Source: Mucilaginibacter sp. JRF
GTDB taxonomy: Bacteria > Bacteroidota > Bacteroidia > Sphingobacteriales > Sphingobacteriaceae
DNA: 64,000 nucleotides
Assembly (NCBI RefSeq): GCF_015223065.1
Contig: NZ_JADFBY010000001.1
Span: 124,001 to 188,000 of the forward strand
Direction: 5' to 3'
Shown here: one piece after another, positions 42,680-50,112 of the stretch
Numbering within the stretch: position 1 is the first letter of the stretch
Layout of the letters: the number at the start of each line of letters is the position of its first letter
The notes under the pieces: generated by a model
Seen by the model: the letters and a program-made list of their open reading frames with translations, nothing else
What the model was told of the DNA's origin: nothing
Databases searched by the model: none
Position numbers and translations under genes: made by a program

Positions 42680-43882
42680 ATGATAACAGTTGAACAAGCT
42701 GAACAGATAATACTTGATAATAAAAGCGACCTCGGTGCCGAGATCACCATGTTTGATACCTCGGCAGGCCGTGTACTGGCCGAAACCATCCGTGCCGACC
42801 GAGATCTGCCCCCCTATAATAGGGTTATGGTGGATGGCATCGCTATAAATTATAGCGCCTTTGAGCAAGGCATCCGCACATACAAAATAAAGGCTGTACA
42901 AGCGGCTGGCGAACAACCCATTGAGGTAGATAGTATTGATGAATGTATCGAAATAATGACCGGCGCTGCCTTGCCCGCATCATTAAACACGGTGATCCGT
43001 TATGAGGATATTACCATCGCCGATGGCACTGCCACCATCAACCTAACAGCAATTGAACAAGGCCAAAGTATCCACCTGAAAGGTGCTGATAAAAAACAGG
43101 GCGATGTGCTTGCCGTTCCCGGTCAGTTAATTACCCCGGCTGTTTTGAGTTTGATAGCGTCGGTAGGTGAGGCCGAGGTGCGGGTTAAAAAGGTGCCGCG
43201 CATAGTGGTTATCTCTACCGGCGATGAGGTAATTGAGGTACATAAACGCCCAACGCCTTACCAAATTCGTCGATCAAATAATTATACGGCGCAAGCCATC
43301 CTTAAATCATTGGGTTACGAGGCATCGGTGCTGCATTTGCCCGATGATCCGGAAGTGATCAGCAATCAGCTATCGCAATGTTTTCAGTATTATGATGCCA
43401 TTGTATTAGCAGGTGGAGTATCCGCAGGTAAGTTTGATCATCTGCCAAAGGTGCTGAATGAGTTGGGTGTCGAACAGTTATTCCACAAAGTAGCGCAAAG
43501 GCCGGGCAAGCCGCTTTGGTTTGGTAAACATGGCAATGGTGTGCCGGTATTCGCTTTTCCGGGTAACCCGGTGGCGGTATATATGTGCATGCACCGGTAT
43601 TTTATGCCCTGGTTATATGCTACGTTAGGTCAGCCACAACCTGCGCCGGTTTACGCGATGCTGAATAACGATCTGGAATTTAAACCCGAACTAAAATACT
43701 TTTTACAGGTTAAATTATTGGTGAATGAGCAGGCGCAATTAGTAGCCGAACCGATAGCCGGCAACGGCTCCGGCGATTTTGCCAACCTGGCCGATGCCAA
43801 TGCCTTTATGGAATTACCTGCTGATAGATCATTATTTAATAAGGGCGAAGTATATCGTGTACACCTCATCAACCCGTTATAA
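42680..43882 (+). CDS. moeA: Molybdopterin molybdenumtransferase MoeA
   Basis: A 400-residue enzyme that inserts molybdate into adenylylated molybdopterin. Motifs: LPPYNRVMVDGIA near residue 40, IMTGAALP, VVISTGDEVIE, IRRSNNYTAQAIL, VLAGGVSAGKFDHLPKVL and FAFPGNPVAVYMCM, all in MoeA order. It begins nine bases after moaA and ends six bases before moaC. Confidence 0.95.
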   Translation: MITVEQAEQIILDNKSDLGAEITMFDTSAGRVLAETIRADRDLPPYNRVMVDGIAINYSAFEQGIRTYKIKAVQAAGEQPIEVDSIDECIEIMTGAALPASLNTVIRYEDITIADGTATINLTAIEQGQSIHLKGADKKQGDVLAVPGQLITPAVLSLIASVGEAEVRVKKVPRIVVISTGDEVIEVHKRPTPYQIRRSNNYTAQAILKSLGYEASVLHLPDDPEVISNQLSQCFQYYDAIVLAGGVSAGKFDHLPKVLNELGVEQLFHKVAQRPGKPLWFGKHGNGVPVFAFPGNPVAVYMCMHRYFMPWLYATLGQPQPAPVYAMLNNDLEFKPELKYFLQVKLLVNEQAQLVAEPIAGNGSGDFANLADANAFMELPADRSLFNKGEVYRVHLINPL

Positions 43883-43888
43883 TAAAAT

Positions 43889-44362
43889 ATGGACTTAACG
43901 CATATTGACAGCAAGGGCAACCCCGCTATGGTTGATGTGGGTGCCAAGCAGGTAACCGCCCGCAAAGCTGTAGCACAAAGTATTGTATTATTGCCCGATG
44001 AAGTTTTAACTTTACTTGATGGCGATGAGCTGCGGTCCAAAAAAGGGCCGGTGTTTCAAACCGCTATTATCGCGGGCATAATGGCCGCCAAAAAAACCGT
44101 CGAGCTGATACCGCTTTGCCATCCATTGGGGTTAGATAATTGTTCGGTAACCATCAGCTTTAATGCTGAGCATGAGGTGGTGGTAGAGTGTACCGCGGCC
44201 ATAACCGCGCGTACCGGGGTAGAAATGGAAGCATTGGTAGGCGCATCAATCGCTGCGCTTACTATTTATGATATGTGCAAGGCCTTGAGCCATAACATCG
44301 TGATAAAGGAAACACGGCTTGTTGAAAAAACAGGAGGGAAGCATGACTTTAAACGGGCATAA
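43889..44362 (+). CDS. moaC: Cyclic pyranopterin monophosphate synthase MoaC
   Basis: A 157-residue enzyme that makes cPMP from the MoaA product. Motifs: the N-terminal MVDVGAKQVTARKAVA, GIMAAKKTVELIPLCHPLGL with the catalytic His region, and GVEMEALVGASIAALTIYDMCKA, followed by the Lys-rich end. Length matches the family. The downstream gene begins inside it (20-base overlap). Confidence 0.95.
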   Translation: MDLTHIDSKGNPAMVDVGAKQVTARKAVAQSIVLLPDEVLTLLDGDELRSKKGPVFQTAIIAGIMAAKKTVELIPLCHPLGLDNCSVTISFNAEHEVVVECTAAITARTGVEMEALVGASIAALTIYDMCKALSHNIVIKETRLVEKTGGKHDFKRA

Positions 44363-45512
44363 TAAACACACCAAACTGGCGCGTCCGTCGCTGGGTAATT
44401 TTGGGCGTAACGAGTGGGCCATATTAGGCGCGCCCTGCACCGTAATAAAACTACTGGCTGATGATGTACTGCGTGCCTTAGCGCCCGATTATAAAGGCGC
44501 TTACGCTGATACTACCCATGCCGATGATATGATACTGCCGCCGGGCCGGTTGAATGCCGGTGCCATGCTGGAATATACCGATCAGATACAATATTCGCAG
44601 TTGAGCTACGCCACGCCATTATCCCCAGTTCAATTAAAGCAGCATTTTTATCAGGCCGATATTGTGTTGGTGAACGGCAATCATCAGCAGGCCAAAGCAC
44701 AGGTTTTGGTGTTGGATGAAAACAGGAAGGCATCCCTGCAAAAGCGAGTATCGCAATTAACTAATGTGGAGCTGATATTGGTGAGCGATAATACCAACGA
44801 GGTATTTGATTTTATACAGGACGCCTTACCCCATTGGCGCGATATACCCATGCTTAAGGTGGATGATGCGCAAGGCATAGTCACCTTTTTTAAAAGTAAA
44901 CTAATACAAAACTTGCCCAAACTAAATGCCCTGGTGTTGGCCGGAGGCAAAAGCGAGCGCATGGGGTTTGATAAAACCGCCATTAAGTGGCATGATAAGG
45001 AGCAGCGCTATTACGTTGCAGATATGTTGCGCCGCCATTGCCGCGATGTATATATATCGTGCCGTGCCGGGCAGGTGGCTGAGATAGATGGGGCGTATCC
45101 AACATTGGTAGATACATTTACCGATCTGGGGCCGTATGGGGCAATTCTGTCAGCATTCCGCAGCGAACCGGATAGTGCCTGGCTGGTAGTAGCCACCGAT
45201 CTGCCTTTGCTGGATGATATTACCATACAACATTTAATCGCCCTGCGTAATCCGTCGGCTATGACAACGGCTTATGCCGGTGGTGCCGATGGACTGCCCG
45301 AGCCTTTGATAGCCATTTGGGAGCCTAAAAGCTACCCGCAACTACTGGCGTTTTTGGGGCAAGGGTATAGCTGCCCGCGTAAGGTGCTTATCAATAGCGA
45401 TACTTCACTTGTGCCGCCCGCCAACCCGGATGCGCTTAGCAATGTGAATACTCCCGACGAGCTTGACCGTATTAAACGACAACTACACCAAAAAATAGCG
45501 ACCGATGAATAA
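44343..45512 (+). CDS. mobA: MobA-like nucleotidyltransferase with N-terminal MobB-like domain
   Basis: About 389 residues in two parts. The C-terminal part (about 195-389) is MobA-like, with ALVLAGGKSERMGFDK as nucleotide-binding loop and ATDLPLLDD as metal site, and probably attaches GMP or CMP to molybdopterin. The N-terminal part (about 10-190) has NEWAILGAPCTVIKLLADDV at the place of the MobB P-loop, but its Gly-Lys-Thr is missing, so it is a degenerate or different domain. The ATG at 44343 is preceded by AGGAGGG and is chosen over an in-frame start at 44319. Confidence 0.82.
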   Translation: MTLNGHNKHTKLARPSLGNFGRNEWAILGAPCTVIKLLADDVLRALAPDYKGAYADTTHADDMILPPGRLNAGAMLEYTDQIQYSQLSYATPLSPVQLKQHFYQADIVLVNGNHQQAKAQVLVLDENRKASLQKRVSQLTNVELILVSDNTNEVFDFIQDALPHWRDIPMLKVDDAQGIVTFFKSKLIQNLPKLNALVLAGGKSERMGFDKTAIKWHDKEQRYYVADMLRRHCRDVYISCRAGQVAEIDGAYPTLVDTFTDLGPYGAILSAFRSEPDSAWLVVATDLPLLDDITIQHLIALRNPSAMTTAYAGGADGLPEPLIAIWEPKSYPQLLAFLGQGYSCPRKVLINSDTSLVPPANPDALSNVNTPDELDRIKRQLHQKIATDE

Positions 45513-46572
45513 CGATTGGGTACGATACAATTGCCAGATAGCCTTGCCTGGTTTTGGCGAGGCCGCGCAGCAGCGCTTGCAGCAGGCCAGCGTGCTTATT
45601 GTGGGTATGGGCGGCCTGGGCTGCCCGGCAGCGTTGTATCTCACATCGGCGGGGGTGGGCACCATTGGTATTGCCGATTTTGATACCGTTAGCGAAGGTA
45701 ACCTGCACCGCCAGGTATTATACGGTCCGGATGATACGGGTAGTAACAAAGCCACCACCGCGTGCCGCAAGCTAAAACAGCAAAACCCAAAGGTGGAGTT
45801 TGTACCGTATGAGCAAAAGATATCAGCCGTCAACGTTATCGAAATAATAGCGAAGTATGATGTCGTGGTTGATTGTACCGACAATTTTGAAACCCGATAC
45901 CTGCTTAATGATGCCGCCGTTATAGCCGGCAAGCCCCTGGTGTATGGCGCTATTTACCAGTTTGAGGGGCACGTTGCTGTATGGAATGTGGCGCACAAAA
46001 GCGGCAACGGCCATACAACCAACTACCGCGATCTTTATCCAAAAGTGAATGCCGCGCAAATACCCAATTGTACCGAGGGAGGCGTAATACCAACGCTGGC
46101 CGGTATAATAGGCTGCCTGCAAGCTAACGAAGTAATAAAATACATCACCGAAACGGGTGATTTGTTGTGCGGTAAACTGCTGGTGTTTGATGCCCAAACA
46201 CTGCAAAGCCGGGTAATTAAGATAGGCTCGTTCACTAAAACAAATATTACCACGCTGCCTGTAGCTGAGGACGATGTTGCCGATATTGATCAGGATGAAC
46301 TGAAAGATATTATTGGCAATAATGATATTCAGTTGATAGATGTACGCACCGCCGAAGAACGCCAGGCGCATAATATAGGCGGCAAGCATATCCCGCTAAA
46401 TCAACTGGAAGCTCAATTGCACGAGATTGATCCCGCCAAAACCAATGTGTTTTACTGCGCCACCGGTAAACGCAGTGCCGAAGCTGTTAAAATAGCCCGC
46501 CGTGCCTTGCCCGATAGTAAGGTAACATCCCTTAAAGGCGGCCTGAGCGAATGGCTTGATGAGAATGGTTGA
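45505..46572 (+). CDS. moeB: MoeB/ThiF-family adenylyltransferase fused to rhodanese
   Basis: A 355-residue protein. Residues about 5-240 are the E1-like fold: VLIVGMGGLGCPAALYL, the adenylate-binding DNFETRYLLND and NCTEGGV. The zinc CxxC pairs of E. coli MoeB are absent (NYRD where CYRC is expected), suggesting a zinc-free fold. Residues about 262-355 are a rhodanese domain with active-site Cys in FYCATGKRS. It should activate the MoaD C terminus and supply sulfur for it. It overlaps mobA by eight bases. Confidence 0.9.
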   Translation: MNNDWVRYNCQIALPGFGEAAQQRLQQASVLIVGMGGLGCPAALYLTSAGVGTIGIADFDTVSEGNLHRQVLYGPDDTGSNKATTACRKLKQQNPKVEFVPYEQKISAVNVIEIIAKYDVVVDCTDNFETRYLLNDAAVIAGKPLVYGAIYQFEGHVAVWNVAHKSGNGHTTNYRDLYPKVNAAQIPNCTEGGVIPTLAGIIGCLQANEVIKYITETGDLLCGKLLVFDAQTLQSRVIKIGSFTKTNITTLPVAEDDVADIDQDELKDIIGNNDIQLIDVRTAEERQAHNIGGKHIPLNQLEAQLHEIDPAKTNVFYCATGKRSAEAVKIARRALPDSKVTSLKGGLSEWLDENG

Positions 46573-46583
46573 TAATTGATGTG

Positions 46584-47018
46584 TTATGGATGCGCGGCTA
46601 CCCATACCTCGCCATCTTCAAAAATCTCCTTTTTCCAGATAGGGACGGTTTGCTTTAGTGTGTCGATAATGTATCGGCCGGCCTCAAAGGCGGCGTCCCG
46701 GTGCGCGGCAGATACGGCTATGATAACCGGTATCTCTCCAACCTGTAATGTGCCTGTACGGTGATGTATCAATACTTTTTGCAGCGGCCATTTTGTATAT
46801 ACTTCCGCGGCGATCTTCTCCATTTCTTTAATGGCCATGGTGGCATAAGCTTCAAACTCCAACCTTAAAACCGCTTTGCCTTTGGTAGCGTTACGCACGG
46901 TACCTATAAAAACATCAATGCCGCCGCTTTCGGGTGTCATAACCCATTGGCTGCATTCGGCAATGTTCAACGTCGCATCAGTAATAAGTATGTTGGTGGT
47001 AGGGGTGCTGCTCATCAT
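46584..47018 (-). CDS. moaE: Molybdopterin synthase catalytic subunit MoaE
   Basis: A 144-residue protein. VFIGTVRNATKGKAVLRLEFEAY (in parts: FIGTVRN, LEFEAY) is the MoaE start; IHHRTGTLQVGE and the catalytic Lys region of PIWKKEIFEDGEVW follow. With MoaD it converts cPMP to molybdopterin. It shares one base with moaD upstream, and its 3' end faces moeB across 11 bases. Confidence 0.95.
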   Translation of the reverse strand: MMSSTPTTNILITDATLNIAECSQWVMTPESGGIDVFIGTVRNATKGKAVLRLEFEAYATMAIKEMEKIAAEVYTKWPLQKVLIHHRTGTLQVGEIPVIIAVSAAHRDAAFEAGRYIIDTLKQTVPIWKKEIFEDGEVWVAAHP

Positions 47019-47260
47019 TACCCGCCGCTAACTGGTGGAATAATGGCTACTTCATCACGCTGGTGAATATAATCTTCGGGCAGGGCGTACTCATTGTTTA
47101 CAGCGATCAGGTATGATGATAGTTGCTTAAGGCGCGGATACTCCTGCTCCAAAGTATACTTGAGGCTCATTACGGTAGCATCGTTCATCAATTCCAATTG
47201 TATTGATGGGGCATTAAAAATATCCTTGGCCACGCCAAATGCTAAAATAGTGATCGTCAT
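47018..47260 (-). CDS. moaD: Molybdopterin synthase sulfur carrier subunit MoaD
   Basis: An 80-residue ubiquitin-like protein ending in Gly-Gly (PPVSGG), the tail that is thiocarboxylated by MoeB and used by MoaE. Its start is preceded by a -7 box on the minus strand (TATATTTG, 47288-47295), 27 bases upstream. It forms a two-gene operon with moaE, convergent with the main Moco operon. Confidence 0.92.
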   Translation of the reverse strand: MTITILAFGVAKDIFNAPSIQLELMNDATVMSLKYTLEQEYPRLKQLSSYLIAVNNEYALPEDYIHQRDEVAIIPPVSGG

Positions 47261-47370
47261 TTTTTTAGTGGTGTGTTAGTAGCTTAACAAATATAAACAC
47301 TATAAATACATAGTTTCTGTAAAAAAATTGAATAAAAGCTGTGTTGCCCGAACCTGCCTTTATATATAGC

Positions 47371-47378
47371 TACCTTTG
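47371..47378 (+). promoter_or_regulatory. -7 promoter box of the SMR gene
   Basis: TACCTTTG fits the TAnnTTTG pattern and lies 19 bases before the ATG. A TTG at 47344-47346 is a possible -33 element with a rather long 24-base spacer. Confidence 0.5.
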
Positions 47379-47397
47379 CCGCAAACCTTAAATATCT

Positions 47398-47727
47398 ATG
47401 AAGTACGTTTATTTAGGCTTAGCCATAGCTTCAGAGTTGATCGGCTCATCGTGCCTTCAGGCTTCTAAACAGTTCACTAAACTTGTGCCATCGGTAATTA
47501 CTGTTATAGCATTTATATCCTGCTTTTATTTTCTGTCGTTTGCGCTCAAAAGCATCCCGTTAGGGGTGGCCTATAGCATTTGGGCCGGATTAGGCATCGT
47601 GTGTACCGCGCTTATTTCGGTATTCATATTCAAGCAATCGTTAGATGCACCCGCCTGCATCGGCATAGGTTTTATAGTGGTAGGGGTTATCATCATGAAT
47701 TTATTTTCTTCTTCGGTATCACACTGA
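47398..47727 (+). CDS. Small multidrug resistance (SMR/EmrE-like) transporter
   Basis: A 109-residue protein with four helices. The conserved proton- and drug-binding Glu is Glu13 (AIASELIGSSCL), PLGVAYSIWAGLG is in the second half of helix 3, and helix 4 has GIGFIVVGVIIMN. SMR pumps exchange cationic drugs or guanidinium for protons as dimers. It is a single gene; a guanidine riboswitch is not visible upstream. Confidence 0.92.
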   Translation: MKYVYLGLAIASELIGSSCLQASKQFTKLVPSVITVIAFISCFYFLSFALKSIPLGVAYSIWAGLGIVCTALISVFIFKQSLDAPACIGIGFIVVGVIIMNLFSSSVSH

Positions 47728-47793
47728 TTTTTTTATCTATCTGATAATGAGATTTCTGAATATTATTTATAACGATTTTTAAATATATTCTAC

Positions 47794-47820
47794 TTTGTAT
47801 ATAGATATTATATACATTTG
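47794..47820 (+). promoter_or_regulatory. Candidate promoter of the Cys-peptide gene
   Basis: TTTG (47794-47797) and TACATTTG (47813-47820) fit the -33/-7 pattern, with a short 15-base spacer. The -7 box ends 12 bases before the peptide ATG, so the leader would be only a few bases long. Confidence 0.5.
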
Positions 47821-47832
47821 TATCATTATACC

Positions 47833-47916
47833 ATGAACACATTGAAATTTACACCGGTTAAAAATATTATGAGCACCTGCCAACCAAGTGCCGGTATGTG
47901 TTGTTGTTGCCATTGA
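47833..47916 (+). CDS. 27-residue peptide ending CCCCH
   Basis: A short frame too small for ordinary gene calling: ATG at 47833, TGA at 47914-47916. The product starts MNTLKFTPVKNIMST, has one Cys at residue 16, and ends in four cysteines and a histidine (CCCCH), read from TGT TGT TGT TGC CAT. A promoter-like element lies immediately upstream. The next gene starts 56 bases downstream. A weak hairpin GATCAA (47915-47920) / TTGATC (47940-47945), followed by TTTATTTTTT, overlaps the stop codon. This layout fits a cysteine-sensing leader peptide, but it could also be a metal-binding or secreted peptide. Not recognised from any named family. Confidence 0.6.
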   Translation: MNTLKFTPVKNIMSTCQPSAGMCCCCH

Positions 47917-47972
47917 TCAAAATCGGATAACAAACTCAATTGATCTTTATTTTTTGCAACAACTAATTTTAA

Positions 47973-48578
47973 ATGAACTCGTATAAAATCTTTGAAGATG
48001 TGCCGGTAAACGGAGCCGGTAATCTTATCAATCAAAAACAAATATCAGATAACGCGCTGTCAGGCAATTATAATGATCTGCGCTTATCGGCCGATAGCGA
48101 TCGTTGGTTTGAGTATTATAACGGCGCTATTACACATGGTTATATTGATCTTAAAAAGTTCAATAATAAACCGCTTGTGGTGGCTTTTTATTCAGGTAAA
48201 TGGGGGAGTGCAGGTTTAAACCTGCTGCGTTCGCTCAATACCATACAGGCAGAGGTAAAGGCCAACGGCGGTAACTTGCTGGTGGTAATACCCCGGGGCG
48301 AGCAGCATTTAGACCAGATGGCATGGCTCAACAGCCTTACGCTGAGTTTTTATGTTGATGAAGCAAATGCCTTGGCCAACAGGTTGGGCATACATGCCGG
48401 GCTATCGTCGGGCTTAAACAAAAATGTATTGGTACCGGCGGTATACGTAGCCGATGCCCGCCGCGAAATAACGTACAAACACGTATACCGTAATCAGGCC
48501 GATGGTTTTTCGGTAAGCGAGTTAATATCGGCGGTGTATAGTTCAGCACTGCTGTTCAATAAAAAAGTATTTATATAA
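47973..48578 (+). CDS. Cysteine-free thioredoxin-fold (AhpC/TSA-like) protein
   Basis: A 201-residue soluble protein. Residues about 60-190 resemble the peroxiredoxin/AhpC-TSA fold: KPLVVAFYSGKWGSAG where the reactive cysteine would sit after the first strand, LLVVIPRG, and a cis-proline-like VLVPAVYVADARREI. There is no cysteine anywhere in the protein, so it cannot do thiol chemistry. It is paired with the cysteine-rich peptide gene upstream and followed by a strong terminator, so the two genes form one short unit. A non-redox binding or regulatory role is inferred. Confidence 0.7.
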   Translation: MNSYKIFEDVPVNGAGNLINQKQISDNALSGNYNDLRLSADSDRWFEYYNGAITHGYIDLKKFNNKPLVVAFYSGKWGSAGLNLLRSLNTIQAEVKANGGNLLVVIPRGEQHLDQMAWLNSLTLSFYVDEANALANRLGIHAGLSSGLNKNVLVPAVYVADARREITYKHVYRNQADGFSVSELISAVYSSALLFNKKVFI

Positions 48579-48603
48579 TTAGTTTCAAGTAGGTTAAAGT
48601 GCC

Positions 48604-48638
48604 AGGGGGGTAAACCAATGTTTATCCCCCTTTATTTT
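48604..48638 (+). terminator. Intrinsic terminator
   Basis: AGGGGGGTAAAC (48604-48615) pairs with GTTTATCCCCCT (48620-48631) across a four-base loop with one G-T pair, followed by TTATTTT. It ends the Cys-peptide/thioredoxin-fold unit. Confidence 0.88.
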
Positions 48639-48663
48639 GCATATTTAGCCAGCATTTAAGCGG

Positions 48664-50112
48664 ATGATGACCGAAAAAAAAGATTACGACGCGGTAGTAA
48701 TAGGCTCGGGCCCGAATGGACTCGCGGCTGCCATATTGCTACAGCAGCAAGGCCTACAGGTATTAGTTGTTGAGGGTAAAGGCACCATCGGCGGCGGCCT
48801 GCGCACGGCTGAGCTTACATTGCCGGGCTTTAAGCACGATATCTGCTCGGCCATTCATCCCTTAGCCGCCGGTTCGCCATTTTTTAAGACATTGCCTTTG
48901 CATCATCATGGGTTGGAATATATAGCACCCGAAGTAGATGCCGCCCACCCCTTTGATGATGGTACTGCCGCTGTACTAAAACGCTCAGTTGATGAAACTG
49001 CATCCCTGCTTGGCGCTGATGCCGATGCTTATCGTAAACTCATCGGTCCACTGGTAAAAAGCTGGCCGGGCATGGCTGCCGATGTATTAGGCCCTTTGCA
49101 TATACCGGCCAGGCCCTTTGCTATGGCGCATTTTGGGCTATCGGCATTGCAGTCTGCAACTATGCTGGCAAAAAAGTTTAAAACCGCTAAAGCTAAAGGG
49201 CTATTCGCGGGGATGGCGGCGCATTCCATACAGCCGCTAAGTAACTTGGCTACATCGGCGATCGGTATGGTGTTATTAGCTAACGGGCATTTGGGTGGAT
49301 GGGTGATACCCAGGGGCGGTTCGCAAAGTATTGCCAATGCGCTGGCATCGTACTTTACATCATTAGGCGGAAAAATCGAGGTAAATACTTATATATCATC
49401 AATGGCGCAACTGCCATCGGCACGTGCAGTGTTTTTTGATGTTACCCCAAAGCAACTGCTTCAGATAGCAGGGCATAAATTTTCGTCTATCTACAAATGG
49501 CAGTTAGAGCGTTATCGTTATGGCGATGGTGTTTTCAAGGTTGATTGGGCGTTGGATGGCCCCGTGCCATTCAAGGCCGAAGATTGCCGCAAGGCTGGTA
49601 CTGTGCATTTAGGCGGAACCATTGAGGAGATCGAGGCCTCAGAAAAAGCATCCGCCGCGGGCAGGCATTCCGAAAACCCTTATGTGTTGCTGGCTCAGCA
49701 AAGTATATTTGATGCCAGTCGTGCCCCCGAAGGCAAACAAACCGTATGGGCGTATTGCCATGTACCCAATGGATCAACCAGGGATATGACTGCCATAATC
49801 GAGAACCAGGTGGAACGTTTCGCTCCCGGATTTAAGGACAGAATATTAGCCCGCCATACCTTTAACACCGCCCAAATGCAGGAGCACAACCCTAACTATA
49901 TCGGTGGCGATATCAACGGCGGTATTATTGATATTGGTCAGCTATACACCCGTCCGGCACTGCGCTGGTCGCCGTACCGGACGTCAGCTAAGGGGCTGTA
50001 TATCTGTTCGTCATCAACCCCTCCGGGTGGTGGTGTGCATGGTATGTGCGGTTACAATGCCGCCAAGCGCGCGCTTAAGGATGTATTCAATATCAGCATC
50101 CCCAAACTTTAA
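48664..50112 (+). CDS. FAD/NAD(P)-dependent oxidoreductase, phytoene desaturase-like
   Basis: A 482-residue flavoprotein. The dinucleotide fold VVIGSGPNGLAAAILL at the N terminus is followed by GGGLRTAELTLPGF and the HPLAAGSP region; the C-terminal FAD motif is GLYICSSSTPPGGGVHGMCGYNAAK. It resembles the PYROXD2/carotenoid-desaturase branch. No carotenoid synthesis genes are adjacent, so the substrate is uncertain. Its stop shares TTAA with the convergent barrel gene. Confidence 0.82.
   Translation: MMTEKKDYDAVVIGSGPNGLAAAILLQQQGLQVLVVEGKGTIGGGLRTAELTLPGFKHDICSAIHPLAAGSPFFKTLPLHHHGLEYIAPEVDAAHPFDDGTAAVLKRSVDETASLLGADADAYRKLIGPLVKSWPGMAADVLGPLHIPARPFAMAHFGLSALQSATMLAKKFKTAKAKGLFAGMAAHSIQPLSNLATSAIGMVLLANGHLGGWVIPRGGSQSIANALASYFTSLGGKIEVNTYISSMAQLPSARAVFFDVTPKQLLQIAGHKFSSIYKWQLERYRYGDGVFKVDWALDGPVPFKAEDCRKAGTVHLGGTIEEIEASEKASAAGRHSENPYVLLAQQSIFDASRAPEGKQTVWAYCHVPNGSTRDMTAIIENQVERFAPGFKDRILARHTFNTAQMQEHNPNYIGGDINGGIIDIGQLYTRPALRWSPYRTSAKGLYICSSSTPPGGGVHGMCGYNAAKRALKDVFNISIPKL

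Noticed and set aside
45823..46389. 188-codon open frame on the minus strand
   Set aside because: Opposite moeB, with low-complexity tyrosine- and isoleucine-rich product typical of antisense reading.
47281..47397. Possible guanidine or other riboswitch upstream of the SMR transporter
   Set aside because: The region is short and AT-rich and shows no ACGR-type loops or paired stems of known guanidine aptamers.
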